A stretch of 64,000 bases of DNA from Myroides guanonis (GCF_900114085.1 NZ_FORU01000004.1:62001-126000), one strand, 5' to 3'. Numbered from the stretch's first letter, positions 44,029 to 52,453 are shown. Notes: generated by a model not told the origin, from the sequence alone. A program made the numbers and translations.

Positions 44029-44289
44029 ATGCTAGACGATAAAAAGAAGAGTGAGTTTCTAATTAAATTTGGAAATAAGGTTGTTGAGATTAAGAAAAAG
44101 AAGAAACTTAGTTTTAGAGATATAGCAAATAACTGTGACCTAGACCATAGTTATATTGGCAAAATAGCCAAAGGAACAGAAAATATTACTTTGGAAACTG
44201 TACTTAATTTATCTTATGGGTTGGGAGAAATGCCTAAAGTATTAATGGATTTTTATTTTGAAATGAAAGAAGAAGACATACAAAAGTAA
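44029..44289 (+). CDS. small XRE-family HTH regulator
   Basis: 86 aa from the ATG at 44029; 21 more upstream codons are open but lack a good start context. Residues about 10-65 form a Cro/C1-type HTH: FGNKVVEIKKKKKLSFRDIA, NNCDLDHSYIGKIAKG, ENITLETVLNLSYGLG. Single-domain regulators of this size control small mobile or toxin-type modules. It is the first gene after a long gene-free stretch and follows the 105-nt hairpin. No partner gene is adjacent; the next 580 bp are repeats. Confidence 0.85.
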   Translation: MLDDKKKSEFLIKFGNKVVEIKKKKKLSFRDIANNCDLDHSYIGKIAKGTENITLETVLNLSYGLGEMPKVLMDFYFEMKEEDIQK

Positions 44290-44472
44290 AGGATTAAGAT
44301 ATAATGTCTCTATAATATTATTAAGGATTCTATTCTCTCAAAGAAGTAAAGTCTGAATTTCTTAGACCACAATTAACAGATTTTTTCCAAAAATCTTTCT
44401 ACCCCACATTATATAGAAAAATAAAACACTAAATTTCAATGGATGATTATTTTGATATCTTTTGATATCATA

Positions 44473-44689
44473 TGATTTATTTTTATTTGTAAGTTGTTTA
44501 AAATCAATCTATTGTTTATCCTTAAAAGTGCTTTGTTCGGGAGCTCTTCGAGTATTTCTAGTGTTTACTTGGGCTAGAGGCCCGTTTTCCGAACAAGACC
44601 CAAACAAGACCCGAAGGAAAGTCGAAGGAAAGTCGAAGGAGACAGAAATTTGGTGATAGAAATTAGATGACAGGAGACTGATGAACCTG
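44473..44689 (+). repeat. R3 repeat, copy 1
   Basis: Core TTTATTTTTATTTGTAAG, AAAAGTGCTTTGTTCGGG, then AGTGTTTACTTGG and GGCCCGTTTTCCGAACAAG. TTGTTCGG and CCGAACAA pair with each other. It runs into R4 copy 1. An open frame across it (44462-44656) is not a gene. Confidence 0.75.
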
Positions 44690-44804
44690 GCTAGCGCAAG
44701 CATCTTGCTCGTGTCATATTAGATTATGGTCTAGAAGAACTGATGAAAATAGATATATCGTATTAAGTAATATAGAAGCACAAGCGTGGTGCTTGTGGCA
44801 GAGA
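44690..44804 (+). repeat. R4 repeat, copy 1
   Basis: Starts GCTAGCGCAAGCATCTTGCTCG and ends GCACAAGCGTGGTGCTTGTG, so the ends form related hairpins in opposite order. The middle has the conserved AATAGATATA and TATTAAGTAATATAGAAG words. Confidence 0.75.
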
Positions 44805-44900
44805 GGGGAAATTGGAGATCAAAATTATATAGGAGGATATCATCTAGATGAAACTATAGGTCAAACAGCAAAAGAATATGGTACGAAAAAGGATCTTTAA
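44805..44900 (+). pseudogene. possible C-terminal coding remnant, 31 codons
   Basis: From the R4 edge an open frame reads 31 codons to a stop at 44898-44900, with a protein-like composition (YIGGYHLDETIGQTAKEYG). It has no start and is cut exactly where the repeat ends. The next gene starts inside it with a 23-base overlap. This is the layout of a toxin C-terminus followed by its immunity gene, but the peptide is too short to identify. Treat as inference. Confidence 0.4.
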
Positions 44901-45234
44901 TTTAATAAAAAAGAGTATTGTATTAATTTTAGTAATATTTTATTCGTGTAACTCCTCATCAACTTTGTTTTTTAAGAACGATATAATGTGTTGTAAAGGT
45001 GTAGAAGATTTTGACTATGAGGATATTGAATTCATAAATAATAAAGAGTTTAAAAAGATAGAAAACTTCATTAAAAAAGAATACAATGCTAAGTCTATCC
45101 GAAATATTTATTTTATAAAATATAAAGAATTATACTATTGTGAATTTTTTATATATGATTATTCAATAGAATGTTTGCTTTTGGATAAAAATATGGAAGT
45201 TAATTTTCATGATAGAGTTGACTTTGATTGGTGA
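44878..45234 (+). CDS. hypothetical lipoprotein, 118 aa
   Basis: A basic start (MVRKRIFNLIKK), a hydrophobic stretch and a lipobox ending YSC at about residue 24 indicate a lipoprotein. The mature part is acidic and aromatic (GVEDFDYEDIEFINN, ELYYCEFFIYDYSIECLLLD) with four more Cys. It overlaps the coding remnant before it by 23 bases. No known domain. The size, acidity and overlap would fit an immunity protein, but there is no direct proof. The gene is bounded by R4 copies on both sides. Confidence 0.7.
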   Translation: MVRKRIFNLIKKSIVLILVIFYSCNSSSTLFFKNDIMCCKGVEDFDYEDIEFINNKEFKKIENFIKKEYNAKSIRNIYFIKYKELYYCEFFIYDYSIECLLLDKNMEVNFHDRVDFDW

Positions 45235-45341
45235 TTTTTTTAATAGATATGTGACCAGATTGTACCTTAATTCCGAGCCATCGAGTATCAGGGATAGATG
45301 AATATGAGCTTAAGAGATAGTTTAGGAAATAAGCCCCTCCT

Positions 45342-45477
45342 GCTGGCGCAAGCATCTTGCTCGTGGCATATTAGAATATTGCAAGAAGTTATTGTAATGG
45401 TCTACAAGAACTACTGAAAATAGATATAGTGTATTAAGTAATATAGAAGGCACAAGCGTGTCGCTTGCGCCAGCGGG
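45342..45477 (+). repeat. R4 repeat, copy 2 (full length)
   Basis: Best-preserved copy. Left end GCTGGCGCAAGCATCTTGCT, right end GGCACAAGCGTG and CGCTTGCGCCAGCGG. The left end and the complement of the right end share GCTGGCGCAAGC, i.e. terminal inverted repeats, with about 110 bp between. Confidence 0.8.
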
Positions 45478-45544
45478 GAGATTGTAATCTTAAATTTGTA
45501 ATAGCGGGTTGTTAGATTGATTAAAACCTTTAGACTTAAGATTA

Positions 45545-46039
45545 TTATTGGTTTCTTATTACTCTGTCTAAAATTGCTATTTGACCATTATGCCATGATT
45601 GATGTTTGATTAGGGTCATTAATGCTTCATATTTTGTTTTAGCGATTGGATTTGGGATAGACGTTTCACTATTTAATTCTTCCATATTAATTTTATTGAT
45701 TTCAATAAAAATTAAATCAAAGATAAATTCATATAAATCTAATAGTCCCTCATTATTGGGTTTTTCATCCAAATGCATTGTTGGTAAAGACCCAGGACCA
45801 TAGAATTTCTTAAAGTCTTGCATATTGATTCTTTCTCTTACTTGCTCATTTACTCCTGAAATAGAAGCTATTCCATGTAAGTAGTTTGCTAATATTAAAT
45901 GTCCTATTTGCCAATTCATGTTTGTTTCAAGTATCTCTGGAGATACATTCCATTTTTCAATATCAATATTTTTAATAAACGTATCTGTTTTTTCTTTCAC
46001 TGAGGTTATTTGTTCTTTTATTACTTCAAGTATATTCAT
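45545..46039 (-). CDS. DinB superfamily protein
   Basis: 164 aa. Helical bundle with the expected His positions: NWQIGHLILANYLHG (about residue 45) and IKHQSWHNGQIAILDRVIRN at the C-terminus. The H-x(3)-H pattern and the terminal GQIAILDR segment are typical of the DinB_2-like group. It is not close to the DinB at 31378-31860. A broken copy of its C-terminal third lies at 48957-49080, next to another R3 repeat. Metal-dependent enzyme or stress protein; substrate unknown. Confidence 0.88.
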   Translation of the reverse strand: MNILEVIKEQITSVKEKTDTFIKNIDIEKWNVSPEILETNMNWQIGHLILANYLHGIASISGVNEQVRERINMQDFKKFYGPGSLPTMHLDEKPNNEGLLDLYEFIFDLIFIEINKINMEELNSETSIPNPIAKTKYEALMTLIKHQSWHNGQIAILDRVIRNQ

Positions 46040-46152
46040 GTTGGGTTTGTTTTTTATTAGTAATGTTCTCGTGCAGTTAAACTAATTACCAATCGTTAAA
46101 TCAAATTAGTTTGCCTGAACTACCATCAAATTTAAAATAAAATTGAATACTG

Positions 46153-46545
46153 GATTTCAATGATGATTAAAATGAAATCATTTGATTTATTTTTATTTGT
46201 AAGGTATTTAAAATTAGTGTTTTATTTATTTATAAAAGTGCTTTGTTCGGGTGCTCTTCGGGAATTTCCAGTGTTTACTTGGAAGTGGCCCGTTTTTCAG
46301 GGTTGAGCGTTAAGAAAATGTCTAGTAGACATTTTTAGTGAAGAAGCCAGGAGGCGTGTTGGCTAGAAGGAGACTAGGAGACAGAGACTAGGAGAATGGG
46401 GATTGGAAGATGAAGTGAAAGCAACAAAGTTTTGTAAGAAAGGGTTGAAGTCTATTGATTTAGATTTCAACCCTTTTTTAGTTCCTATCAAAAGCTAGGA
46501 TAAGGTATGGATGAAGAGCATAATGCCTAGTCAAGGTCCACTCAA
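46153..46545 (+). repeat. long repeat L (R3 plus R1 type B), copy 1
   Basis: About 390 bp, repeated with few changes at 52709-53100. It contains R3 (to about 46298) and R1 type B (46299-46370; arms AAAATGTCTA and TAGACATTTT at 46315-46335; AGCCA ... TGGCT second hairpin). It continues with a purine stretch (GGAGACTAGGAGACAGAG) and the terminator at 46439-46479. It fills the 542-bp gap between DinB and the lipoprotein operon. Confidence 0.85.
46439..46479. terminator. terminator inside long repeat L
   Basis: AAAGGGTTGAA, loop, TTTCAACCC, six T. It can end the converging lipoprotein operon on the minus strand. A copy is at 53000-53038. Confidence 0.8.
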
Positions 46546-46581
46546 AGCGCTATCTTTATTTTAAGTGTTAAATGCAACTAT

Positions 46582-46995
46582 TTATCTTGAGTTGGAGGTA
46601 ATGAAGTCCATAATATTTTCAGGGGTTATGTTTAATATACTGTCTGTTTTTGAGTTTTTTATGTACATAACTCCTAAATGTGGTTCTGAAATAAAGTCAT
46701 AGTCATGCATTATATAAGTGTTTTTCTTAGTTTTAAAGCTATCAATATCAACAGAGTTGCCAGTATTGTTAACTATGAGTAGTTCATCTTTATCTAACTC
46801 TTTATCTTGAACATAGGATATGAATGCATTAAAGCATTTAATACAAGCTATAGAATTTTCATTGATAATATATACCTTCTTAACTTCTTTGGATATTTTT
46901 GAACCTATGTTTTTTTCAATATTTTGAATAATCAGGTCTTTTTGTGAACAAGCTATACTTAATGTAATTAAACTAAAGAGTATCAAGTATTTCAT
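46582..46995 (-). CDS. hypothetical lipoprotein with CxxC motif
   Basis: 137 aa from the ATG at 46995, chosen because it gives a lipoprotein signal (MKYLILFSLITLSIAC). Near residue 50 there is IACIKCFNAFISYV, a C-x-x-C followed by an aromatic helix. It is reminiscent of a thioredoxin-like or metal-binding site, but a full thioredoxin fold is not evident. It overlaps the upstream lipoprotein gene by 23 bases and is the last gene of a three-lipoprotein operon. Role unknown. Confidence 0.72.
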   Translation of the reverse strand: MKYLILFSLITLSIACSQKDLIIQNIEKNIGSKISKEVKKVYIINENSIACIKCFNAFISYVQDKELDKDELLIVNNTGNSVDIDSFKTKKNTYIMHDYDFISEPHLGVMYIKNSKTDSILNITPENIMDFITSNSR

Positions 46996-48025
46996 AACGT
47001 GTTTTTCCATAAATTCTATTTTCGGTTGAACCTAGATAAATTTTATCATTAATTAATAGTATATTATTTGCGTCATATTTTTCTGTATCAAAAGCTCTCT
47101 CTTTTTTAAATGAAAAATTATGGTCTAATTCTCGAATTTTTAAAAGAGAAGCGGGAAGATTAACATTTTTAGCCCCTTCATTTTGGACTAGAATGAAATA
47201 ATAACTGTTACTTGTCTTATTATACATTATGCTCTGTATATATGTTTTGAGGTCTTTTTCATCAATGATTTTGATTTTTTTGGCTAATTCTAAATCCTTA
47301 TTTAAAATGGAAATATAATTGTCGTGAATAGTGTAGAAGATATGCCCATTTTGGATGCTTAGAGAGCTGTAGTCGAAGGGACTTGCTAAGACAATTGTAT
47401 CTTTTATATTTTCATGGAATCCTTTTAAACCTAGTTTGAGTTCTTGATTGGATTTGAAAGCATTTTTAAGGTGTAATGCATGAAAACTTCTATTTTGATT
47501 CTCATAGAAAAAGTCAAAAGAACCATTATTTGCTTCGATTATGCTATCGTTTGCTTGGTAGTAGATAGAAAATAAAAGGTCGTTTATATTTGGATAGTTA
47601 ATGGTGTTATTCTTAAAAGGGAAAAAAATATAATTATCCTTTAGGTTCATTTTTTTTTTCAAGTATTCCGTCTTGGTAACCTCACCATGGCGGTCTATTA
47701 GATTAATAGTATTTTCTGACCCTAAAGTAAGTAGTATTGAATCTCTGGAAAATACTTTCAAATTGTTTATATCTTCGTTTGAATCGACTTTTAATACTGT
47801 AGAGTCTAAAAGAATCCCAGATCCATCAAAGAATTTGATAATCTGGTTGTGACGCGGTTTTAGAAAATAAACTTCTTCTTTATTTGTTTCTTTATTGAAA
47901 AACACTCCCCTGTCAATTAGTTCGGTATTAAAACCGATATTAAATTCTACTGTATTTTTATTTTCTTCTACACAAGAAAAGAATAAAAATACAGTAGAAA
48001 AACTTATTACTAAGTTTTTTATCAT
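46973..48025 (-). CDS. lipoprotein, probable beta-propeller
   Basis: 350 aa with lipobox FFSC (signal MIKNLVISFSTVFLFFSC). The mature protein is a series of beta-strand segments with recurrent turns (IIKFFDGSGILLDSTVL, NTINLIDRHGEVTKTEYL, NDNYISILNKDLELAKKIKI). This resembles the six-bladed propeller lipoproteins frequent in Bacteroidota. It starts one base after the stop of the frameshifted gene at 48027-48469. The operon therefore had three lipoproteins in a row. No catalytic residues are apparent; a binding or sensing role is likely. Confidence 0.75.
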   Translation of the reverse strand: MIKNLVISFSTVFLFFSCVEENKNTVEFNIGFNTELIDRGVFFNKETNKEEVYFLKPRHNQIIKFFDGSGILLDSTVLKVDSNEDINNLKVFSRDSILLTLGSENTINLIDRHGEVTKTEYLKKKMNLKDNYIFFPFKNNTINYPNINDLLFSIYYQANDSIIEANNGSFDFFYENQNRSFHALHLKNAFKSNQELKLGLKGFHENIKDTIVLASPFDYSSLSIQNGHIFYTIHDNYISILNKDLELAKKIKIIDEKDLKTYIQSIMYNKTSNSYYFILVQNEGAKNVNLPASLLKIRELDHNFSFKKERAFDTEKYDANNILLINDKIYLGSTENRIYGKTRYEILDTL

Positions 48026-48026
48026 T

Positions 48027-48469
48027 TTAGTTTGTTTTAAATTGAATTACAAAATCGTTTGACGAATCTCTCTTATTTTGAAATTTATAAAAATAGATAT
48101 TACTATTATCGTTATGTTCAACAATTAGCTCTAGATTGTTTTGAGCGTATTCATATTTAAGATCTGCAATCGAGATATACTCCTGTAGTTGTTCTTGAGG
48201 AACTAGATCTTTTTCCTTAACAATTACTATTTCTGGCATACAGTCTCCAGGTGGGAAAGTACATACTCTTGTTCTTGAATAAAAAGTCTCCCAAGTGTAT
48301 GAAGATTGTGAAACAATATCTGCTCTTTTTAATACGTAAGAATCGTCAATCTCTGTATTAGGAGAATTCATTTTTGTTTTAGACTGTTGTTCAGTAGATA
48401 CATTGTTATCTTCTGTAGAACAAGAAGCTAAGGCAATGGATAATAGGGGAATTAAAAAAATTTTTTCAT
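48027..48469 (-). pseudogene. lipoprotein gene with a homopolymer frameshift
   Basis: The ATG at 48469 begins MKKFF and then hits a stop in a run of seven T (48454-48460 on this strand). Adding one T restores MKKFFLIPLLSIALASC, a perfect lipoprotein signal, which joins in frame to 114 codons ending at 48027 for about 147 aa. So the first gene of the operon is off by one base inside its signal peptide. This may be a true slip (phase-variable on/off), a recent mutation or a sequencing error. The body has FPPGDCMPEIVIV and no known domain. Confidence 0.75.
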
Positions 48470-48956
48470 AATGTAAAATATTTGATTGAATAGCTAATGT
48501 AATTATTTTTTAATATAAAAGCCAATAATACTCAAGTGTTTTCTCTTCTAAATGATAAAAATGATTGTTTTATATTTGTTATTTTAGTACAATTAGTAAT
48601 TAAATATTGTTTTATTTTTAAAAAAAAATAAACATTATTAATTGTATTAAATAAAATTAAGTTTTTTTTATGATATAAATTTTGTGTTTATATTGTTAAT
48701 TGAAACATCTTTTTTTGAAATATTGTGCTGAATTGGTAGATGATTTTTAAATATATATGAATTGACATAACAGAATGAGAAATAGTAGAACTTTTTCTAC
48801 TAACCATCTTTGAAAGAGTATAGGAAGTAAAATCGAGATTATGAACTCTTAGTAAAAAAACAGAACTCTTACATATTTCTAATAACTTAAGTGTCCTATT
48901 TTGAATTGAATCATCATAGAATTGTTTGATTAAAACCTTTAGACTTAATGTTAGTT

Positions 48957-49080
48957 TATTGGTTTCTCATCACTCTGTCTAAAATTGCTATTTGACCATT
49001 ATCTCATGATTGATGTTTGAAATGTTTTATATTTTGTTTTAACGATTGGATTTGAGATAAACGTTTCATTACTTAATTCT
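48957..49080 (-). pseudogene. relic of DinB gene C-terminus
   Basis: The minus strand matches the last about 45 codons of the DinB gene at 45545-46039. It starts with NPIVKTKYKTF against NPIAKTKYEAL, then a small deletion shifts the frame and a stop follows. Downstream similarity continues to 48928. The match stops where R3 copy 3 begins at 49081. The rest of 48470-49492 is AT-rich with no gene. Confidence 0.8.
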
Positions 49081-49273
49081 ATGATTTAATTATATTTGTA
49101 AGGTGTTTAAAATCAGTGTTTTATTTGTTTATAAAAGTGCTTTGTTCGGGGACTCTTCGGGGATTTCCAGTGTTTACTTGGGCTAGAGGCCCGTTTTCCG
49201 AACAAGACCCAAACAAGACCCGAAGGAAACTGGAATTGGGAGACAGAAATTAGATGACAGGAGACTGATGAAC
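49081..49273 (+). repeat. R3 repeat, copy 3
   Basis: TATTTGTAAGGTGTTTAAAA, AAAAGTGCTTTGTTCGGGGA, GGCCCGTTTTCCGAACAAG. Same R3-then-R4 order as at 44473-44804, including the linker AATTAGATGACAGGAGACTG. Confidence 0.75.
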
Positions 49274-49407
49274 CTGGCTAGCGCAAGCATCTTGCTCGTG
49301 CCATATTAGAATATTGTAAGAAGTTATTGTGATGGTTTAGAAGAAATGTTGAAAATAGATATAGCATATTAAGTAATATAGAAGGCACAAGCGTGACTGC
49401 GCCAGTA
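49274..49407 (+). repeat. R4 repeat, copy 3
   Basis: GCTAGCGCAAGCATCTTGCT at the left, GGCACAAGCGTG ... GCGCCAG at the right with a few bases lost from the right hairpin. Confidence 0.75.
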
Positions 49408-49492
49408 GGGGTAAAAAAGATATTCTGATTATAATTGGTATTTGCTTTTTTATTCCGATAAATTTATTAAATTTGAGTTAATTTAATAAAAT

Positions 49493-50191
49493 ATGCGTTA
49501 TTTTTTTGTTTTTTTTATGATTGTGTTATTTGTTTCCTGTTCTAGAGATAATGGTGATGAAACTATTTTTAATAGTAATCAAATACAGAGGGAGCTTGGT
49601 AAGGAAGAAAGTCTAATAGATTTTATGAATATAGATCGTTTAGATAAAGATTCATCTATCGCACAAAATTTATTAAATAACATTAACTACCCTACAGAAG
49701 ATCTTGATCTTGATAATATTAAAAAAGCAACTTATGGTTGGACAAACTTTTTAGTTTTTGAAATACCGTTTAAAATAAATCCAGATAAAAGACTATCGGT
49801 TTTTAATATAAATAATGACTATTTAACCACTATAACAGAATTAAATACTATAGATGATAATTTAATATCCGTTATGGTTACTTCAACTGATGAAGAAGTT
49901 CTATATCGTTTTGATATGCAAAATGGAGAGAGATTTGCTAATTTTGAAGATGTAAATTTTGGATATCAACTTCAAAGGTTCATATATTCTAACTTCAATG
50001 AAATCATAGAAATAGAAGGATATAAATACCCTGCAATGGATAATTGTGGAAAATACAGTTTCAGTGTATGTATGGAATGTGGATATGAGGTGTGTGATCA
50101 AGATTGGAGATGTAGAGTTGCTTCATCTGTTTCAGGTCCTCTTTTTGCAGCAGGATTAGCCATTACTTGTGGTATATCTCAAATTTTTTAA
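49493..50191 (+). CDS. hypothetical lipoprotein with Cys-rich hydrophobic tail
   Basis: 232 aa. A signal MRYFFVFFMIVLFVSC with the lipobox Cys at 16, then an acidic, Asn-rich body. The last 50 residues are different in kind: six Cys in NCGKYSFSVCMECGYEVC, WRC and ITCG, then a hydrophobic Gly/Ala stretch (GPLFAAGLAITCG). Such a tail could be a cleaved peptide or a membrane-active part. A small two-helix membrane protein starts one base after the stop, so the two form a pair. No named family recognised. R4 copies flank the pair. Confidence 0.75.
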   Translation: MRYFFVFFMIVLFVSCSRDNGDETIFNSNQIQRELGKEESLIDFMNIDRLDKDSSIAQNLLNNINYPTEDLDLDNIKKATYGWTNFLVFEIPFKINPDKRLSVFNINNDYLTTITELNTIDDNLISVMVTSTDEEVLYRFDMQNGERFANFEDVNFGYQLQRFIYSNFNEIIEIEGYKYPAMDNCGKYSFSVCMECGYEVCDQDWRCRVASSVSGPLFAAGLAITCGISQIF

Positions 50192-50192
50192 A

Positions 50193-50396
50193 ATGAGTAG
50201 GTTTTTAATTATTTGGGGAGGGGCTTTAATTTTACTTCTTTTTATAGCTATATATTTTATGGTAAACGGAAGTGGTATTGCTTCTGGACTATTGTATGAG
50301 AATTTTATTATTCAGGTTATTTTATTTTTAATAGTTCTTTTTTTAAAGAATATTTTAAAAAAGAAAGTAAAAACTCGTAGTATTTCACATAAATAA
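50193..50396 (+). CDS. small two-helix membrane protein
   Basis: 67 aa from the ATG at 50193; a longer frame from 50169 overlaps the previous gene and is rejected. Two hydrophobic helices (WGGALILLLFIAIYFMV, then FIIQVILFLIVLFLK) are followed by a basic tail (KKKVKTRSISHK). The one-base gap to the lipoprotein gene means co-translation. Its size and place would suit an immunity or export helper for the Cys-rich lipoprotein, but this is inference only. Confidence 0.65.
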   Translation: MSRFLIIWGGALILLLFIAIYFMVNGSGIASGLLYENFIIQVILFLIVLFLKNILKKKVKTRSISHK

Positions 50397-50744
50397 TGTG
50401 ATTTACTTTATATTATTAGAGAGTGTATTTTATTTTATACTTTTTGATTTTTCAAAAATTAGTTTTATCGATTAAATCTAATCGCACGGATTTACTTCCC
50501 GGCTAGCGCGAGGTGTGCCGTGAATGAATAACAAATATTAACTGTTATTCAATGTCGGATAAAAGATGGTGGTAGGTCCACCGAAATCGCTGTGCAAGCG
50601 GGGGTTTCAAACCGCCTCTCGGTGCTAAAGGAGTAATTCTGCGGTATTGAACGGAAAGAGGAAAAGGTTGGCAAGACCAATCAGGTATGAGTAAGAGAGA
50701 TGAATGCAAATGAACCACTGAAGAAGTGATGAGATAGCGGAACA

Positions 50745-51173
50745 TATTGTCAAAACTATCGTAATAAGGAGAAGTTTGATTTCTTAGGATTTACTTTTAA
50801 GCCGCAACCAACAGCTTCCAATCGAGGAGGTATGTTTTTGGGCTACGATTGCGCCATAAGTCAAAGTTCCCAAAGCCGTATAGTAGGCGGATGGAAGCAA
50901 TGGCGGTTTCACAAGGATAGTACCTTGACTATCCAAAAGATTGCTACAAGAATCAATCAACAAATGGTAGGTGTAATCCGTTACTATGGCAAGTTTAAGC
51001 TTTGGTCATTACAGACCTTGGTACGACGATTTCATTTACGTTTAGCCAAATGGGTATTGAATAAGTACAAACGTTTTAAAGGTAGTTACAGTAAAGCATA
51101 CAGATGGTTGCACACAATAAAAGCAAGCTATCCTACCCTGTTTTATCATTGGCAGCTCTTTAGAACGATGTGA
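50745..51173 (+). pseudogene. C-terminal fragment of group II intron reverse transcriptase/maturase
   Basis: An in-frame remnant of 142 codons without a start. It begins in the end of the RT palm (YCQNYRNKEKFDFLGFTFKP) and continues through the maturase (X) domain: INQQMVGVIRYYGKF, LHLRLAKWV-like text (FHLRLAKWVLNKYKR) and LFYHWQLFRTM. The YxDD catalytic part and all earlier RT motifs are lost. It may be translated from an internal ATG at 50832 as 113 aa. Reverse transcription is impossible; a maturase-only role is conceivable. Confidence 0.85.
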
Positions 51174-51185
51174 TTTACATGACAA

Positions 51186-51219
51186 GAGCCGTATGAACCG
51201 AGAGGTTCACGTACGGTTC
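51186..51219 (+). ncRNA. group II intron domain V
   Basis: GAGCCGTATGAACC, loop GAGA, GGTTCACGTACGGTTC. The conserved 34-nt catalytic hairpin with its bulge is complete. Confidence 0.88.
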
Positions 51220-51509
51220 TGTGAGAGGCTTGGGCTGAAATGCCTTTGCCTACTCGACCATCCTGCTCGTGACATATTAGATCGGAGTATTGCAAGAAGT
51301 TATTGTAATGGTCTAGAAGAAAAGCAGAAAATAGATATAGCGTATTAAGTAATATAGAAGGCACAAGCGTCACGCTTGCGCCAGCGGAGGCAGAAAAGCA
51401 AAAAGCGATTAGCCAATTGTGATGCGTGAACAAGGATGAGGTAATCAGGGGACTGAAAAGAGCGAAGCCAATGGCGATTCGATTTCCGAATATCGAAATG
51501 TATAAGCAT

Positions 51510-51541
51510 AAAAAAAGCCATTTGAAAGACTCAAACAGCTT
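51510..51541 (-). terminator. weak terminator after Rpn gene
   Basis: On the minus strand AGCTGTTTGA, loop, TCAAATGGCT, then seven T. It lies 25 bp beyond the stop of the gene at 51566-52453. Confidence 0.65.
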
Positions 51542-51565
51542 TGTATTATAAGTTAAGAAATCATA

Positions 51566-52453
51566 CTATAGTTTTTCAATTTCATCAACAGATAGACCTG
51601 TAACTTCTGAAATATTCTCAAGAGTCATTCCCATAGCTTTTAATTTAACAGCTAAGGCACGTTTCTCAAGTTCAATTCCTTTCTCGATTCCTTTTTCCAT
51701 TCCTTCTTGGAATCCGATTCGCTCTTGAGTTAAACGAATGCTCTCAGCATCGCGCTTCCTCTTTAAACTTGCTTCATATGAAATCATATCTTCCTTATTT
51801 AAATTAGCAACTTTTCCTATATCAAAGATAAGACCAAATACCCTGATATCCAAACAGGAAGGTATTTTATCGAACTTGCTTAAGTTTTTTAATGTATACA
51901 TCCACTGATCCATATAACTCGTAACTTCAGCTTCTCCTTTCCTGAAGTTAGGAATAACTAGAAACTTAAATCCCAACTTATCGTAAAAGATTTCTTTGGT
52001 TTCCTTTTCTAATAAGGCTACATCATAATAGTATTTATCCGGGTGTAATTTATCTAATTCAAATTCCAATACTCCAATGAAATAGACTTCAGGCAATTCA
52101 TAAGTATTGCCCTCAACGCCACGTTTAGCTAATCTATTAATCAACCGCGATATATAAAAAACGGTGCGATCCTTAAAAAAGTCTTGACTAATTTGCTGCA
52201 TCTCTATGATAAAATGCTCACCGTCTTCTCCTGTGCAATACAAATCAAACACTGCTTTGCGATCCTGTTCTAAATCTCCGTCCTGCTCTACAGATTCGTA
52301 ATGCAAATCCTTTATCACTTTTTCTCCTTCGAACAAACTGTTTAAAAAGTTTATCAAGTTTAATTTGTATTCCTCTCTTCCAAAATAATACTTGAAACCC
52401 CAATCCGTATTAAAACTTACATATTTACCTAAATTGTTTTTTGACTTACTCAT
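51566..52453 (-). CDS. Rpn family PD-(D/E)XK nuclease
   Basis: 295 aa. The N-terminal part (FNTDWGFKYYFGREEYKLNLINFLNSLF) is typical of the recombination-promoting nuclease / PDDEXK_2 transposase-like family. Catalytic residues are in AVFDLYCTGEDGEHFIIEMQQ (D, then E-x-Q, near 70-90). The C-terminus has a charged helix (GFQEGMEKGIEKGIELEK) and a last segment LENISEVTGLSVDEIEKL. Known Rpn proteins are DNA endonucleases that raise RecA-independent recombination. In a region full of repeats this gene could help rearrangements (inference). Single gene, starting upstream of the intron block. Confidence 0.9.
   Translation of the reverse strand: MSKSKNNLGKYVSFNTDWGFKYYFGREEYKLNLINFLNSLFEGEKVIKDLHYESVEQDGDLEQDRKAVFDLYCTGEDGEHFIIEMQQISQDFFKDRTVFYISRLINRLAKRGVEGNTYELPEVYFIGVLEFELDKLHPDKYYYDVALLEKETKEIFYDKLGFKFLVIPNFRKGEAEVTSYMDQWMYTLKNLSKFDKIPSCLDIRVFGLIFDIGKVANLNKEDMISYEASLKRKRDAESIRLTQERIGFQEGMEKGIEKGIELEKRALAVKLKAMGMTLENISEVTGLSVDEIEKL

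Larger units (their letters stand above)
50513..51258 (+). mobile_element. internally deleted group II intron, 746 bp
   Basis: The 5' end GTGTGCCG fits the group II consensus and the 3' end is CTACTCGAC. Domain V is at 51186-51219 (GAGCCGTATGAACCGAGAGG, then TTCACGTACGGTTC), and domain VI follows to 51258. Domain I-type sequence fills 50513-50744. A full intron with its open frame is usually near 2 kb, so more than 1 kb is missing, including most of the reverse transcriptase. It cannot move by itself, though domain V and the ends are kept and a helper maturase could still splice it. Confidence 0.85.
50501..51388 (+). repeat. R4 repeat, copy 4, split by a group II intron
   Basis: Left part GGCTAGCGCGAG (50501-50512) and right part from CATCCTGCTCGTGACATATT (51259) to GCGCCAGCGG (about 51388). 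Joined, they read as an R4 element like the other three, which fixes the intron ends. Confidence 0.8.

Noticed and set aside
44462..44703. Frames on both strands within R3 copy 1
   Set aside because: The same text is repeated at three other sites with frame-breaking changes, so it is not coding.
50545..50745. Minus-strand frame of 66 codons over the intron 5' part
   Set aside because: The sequence is structured intron RNA (domain I region), not a gene.
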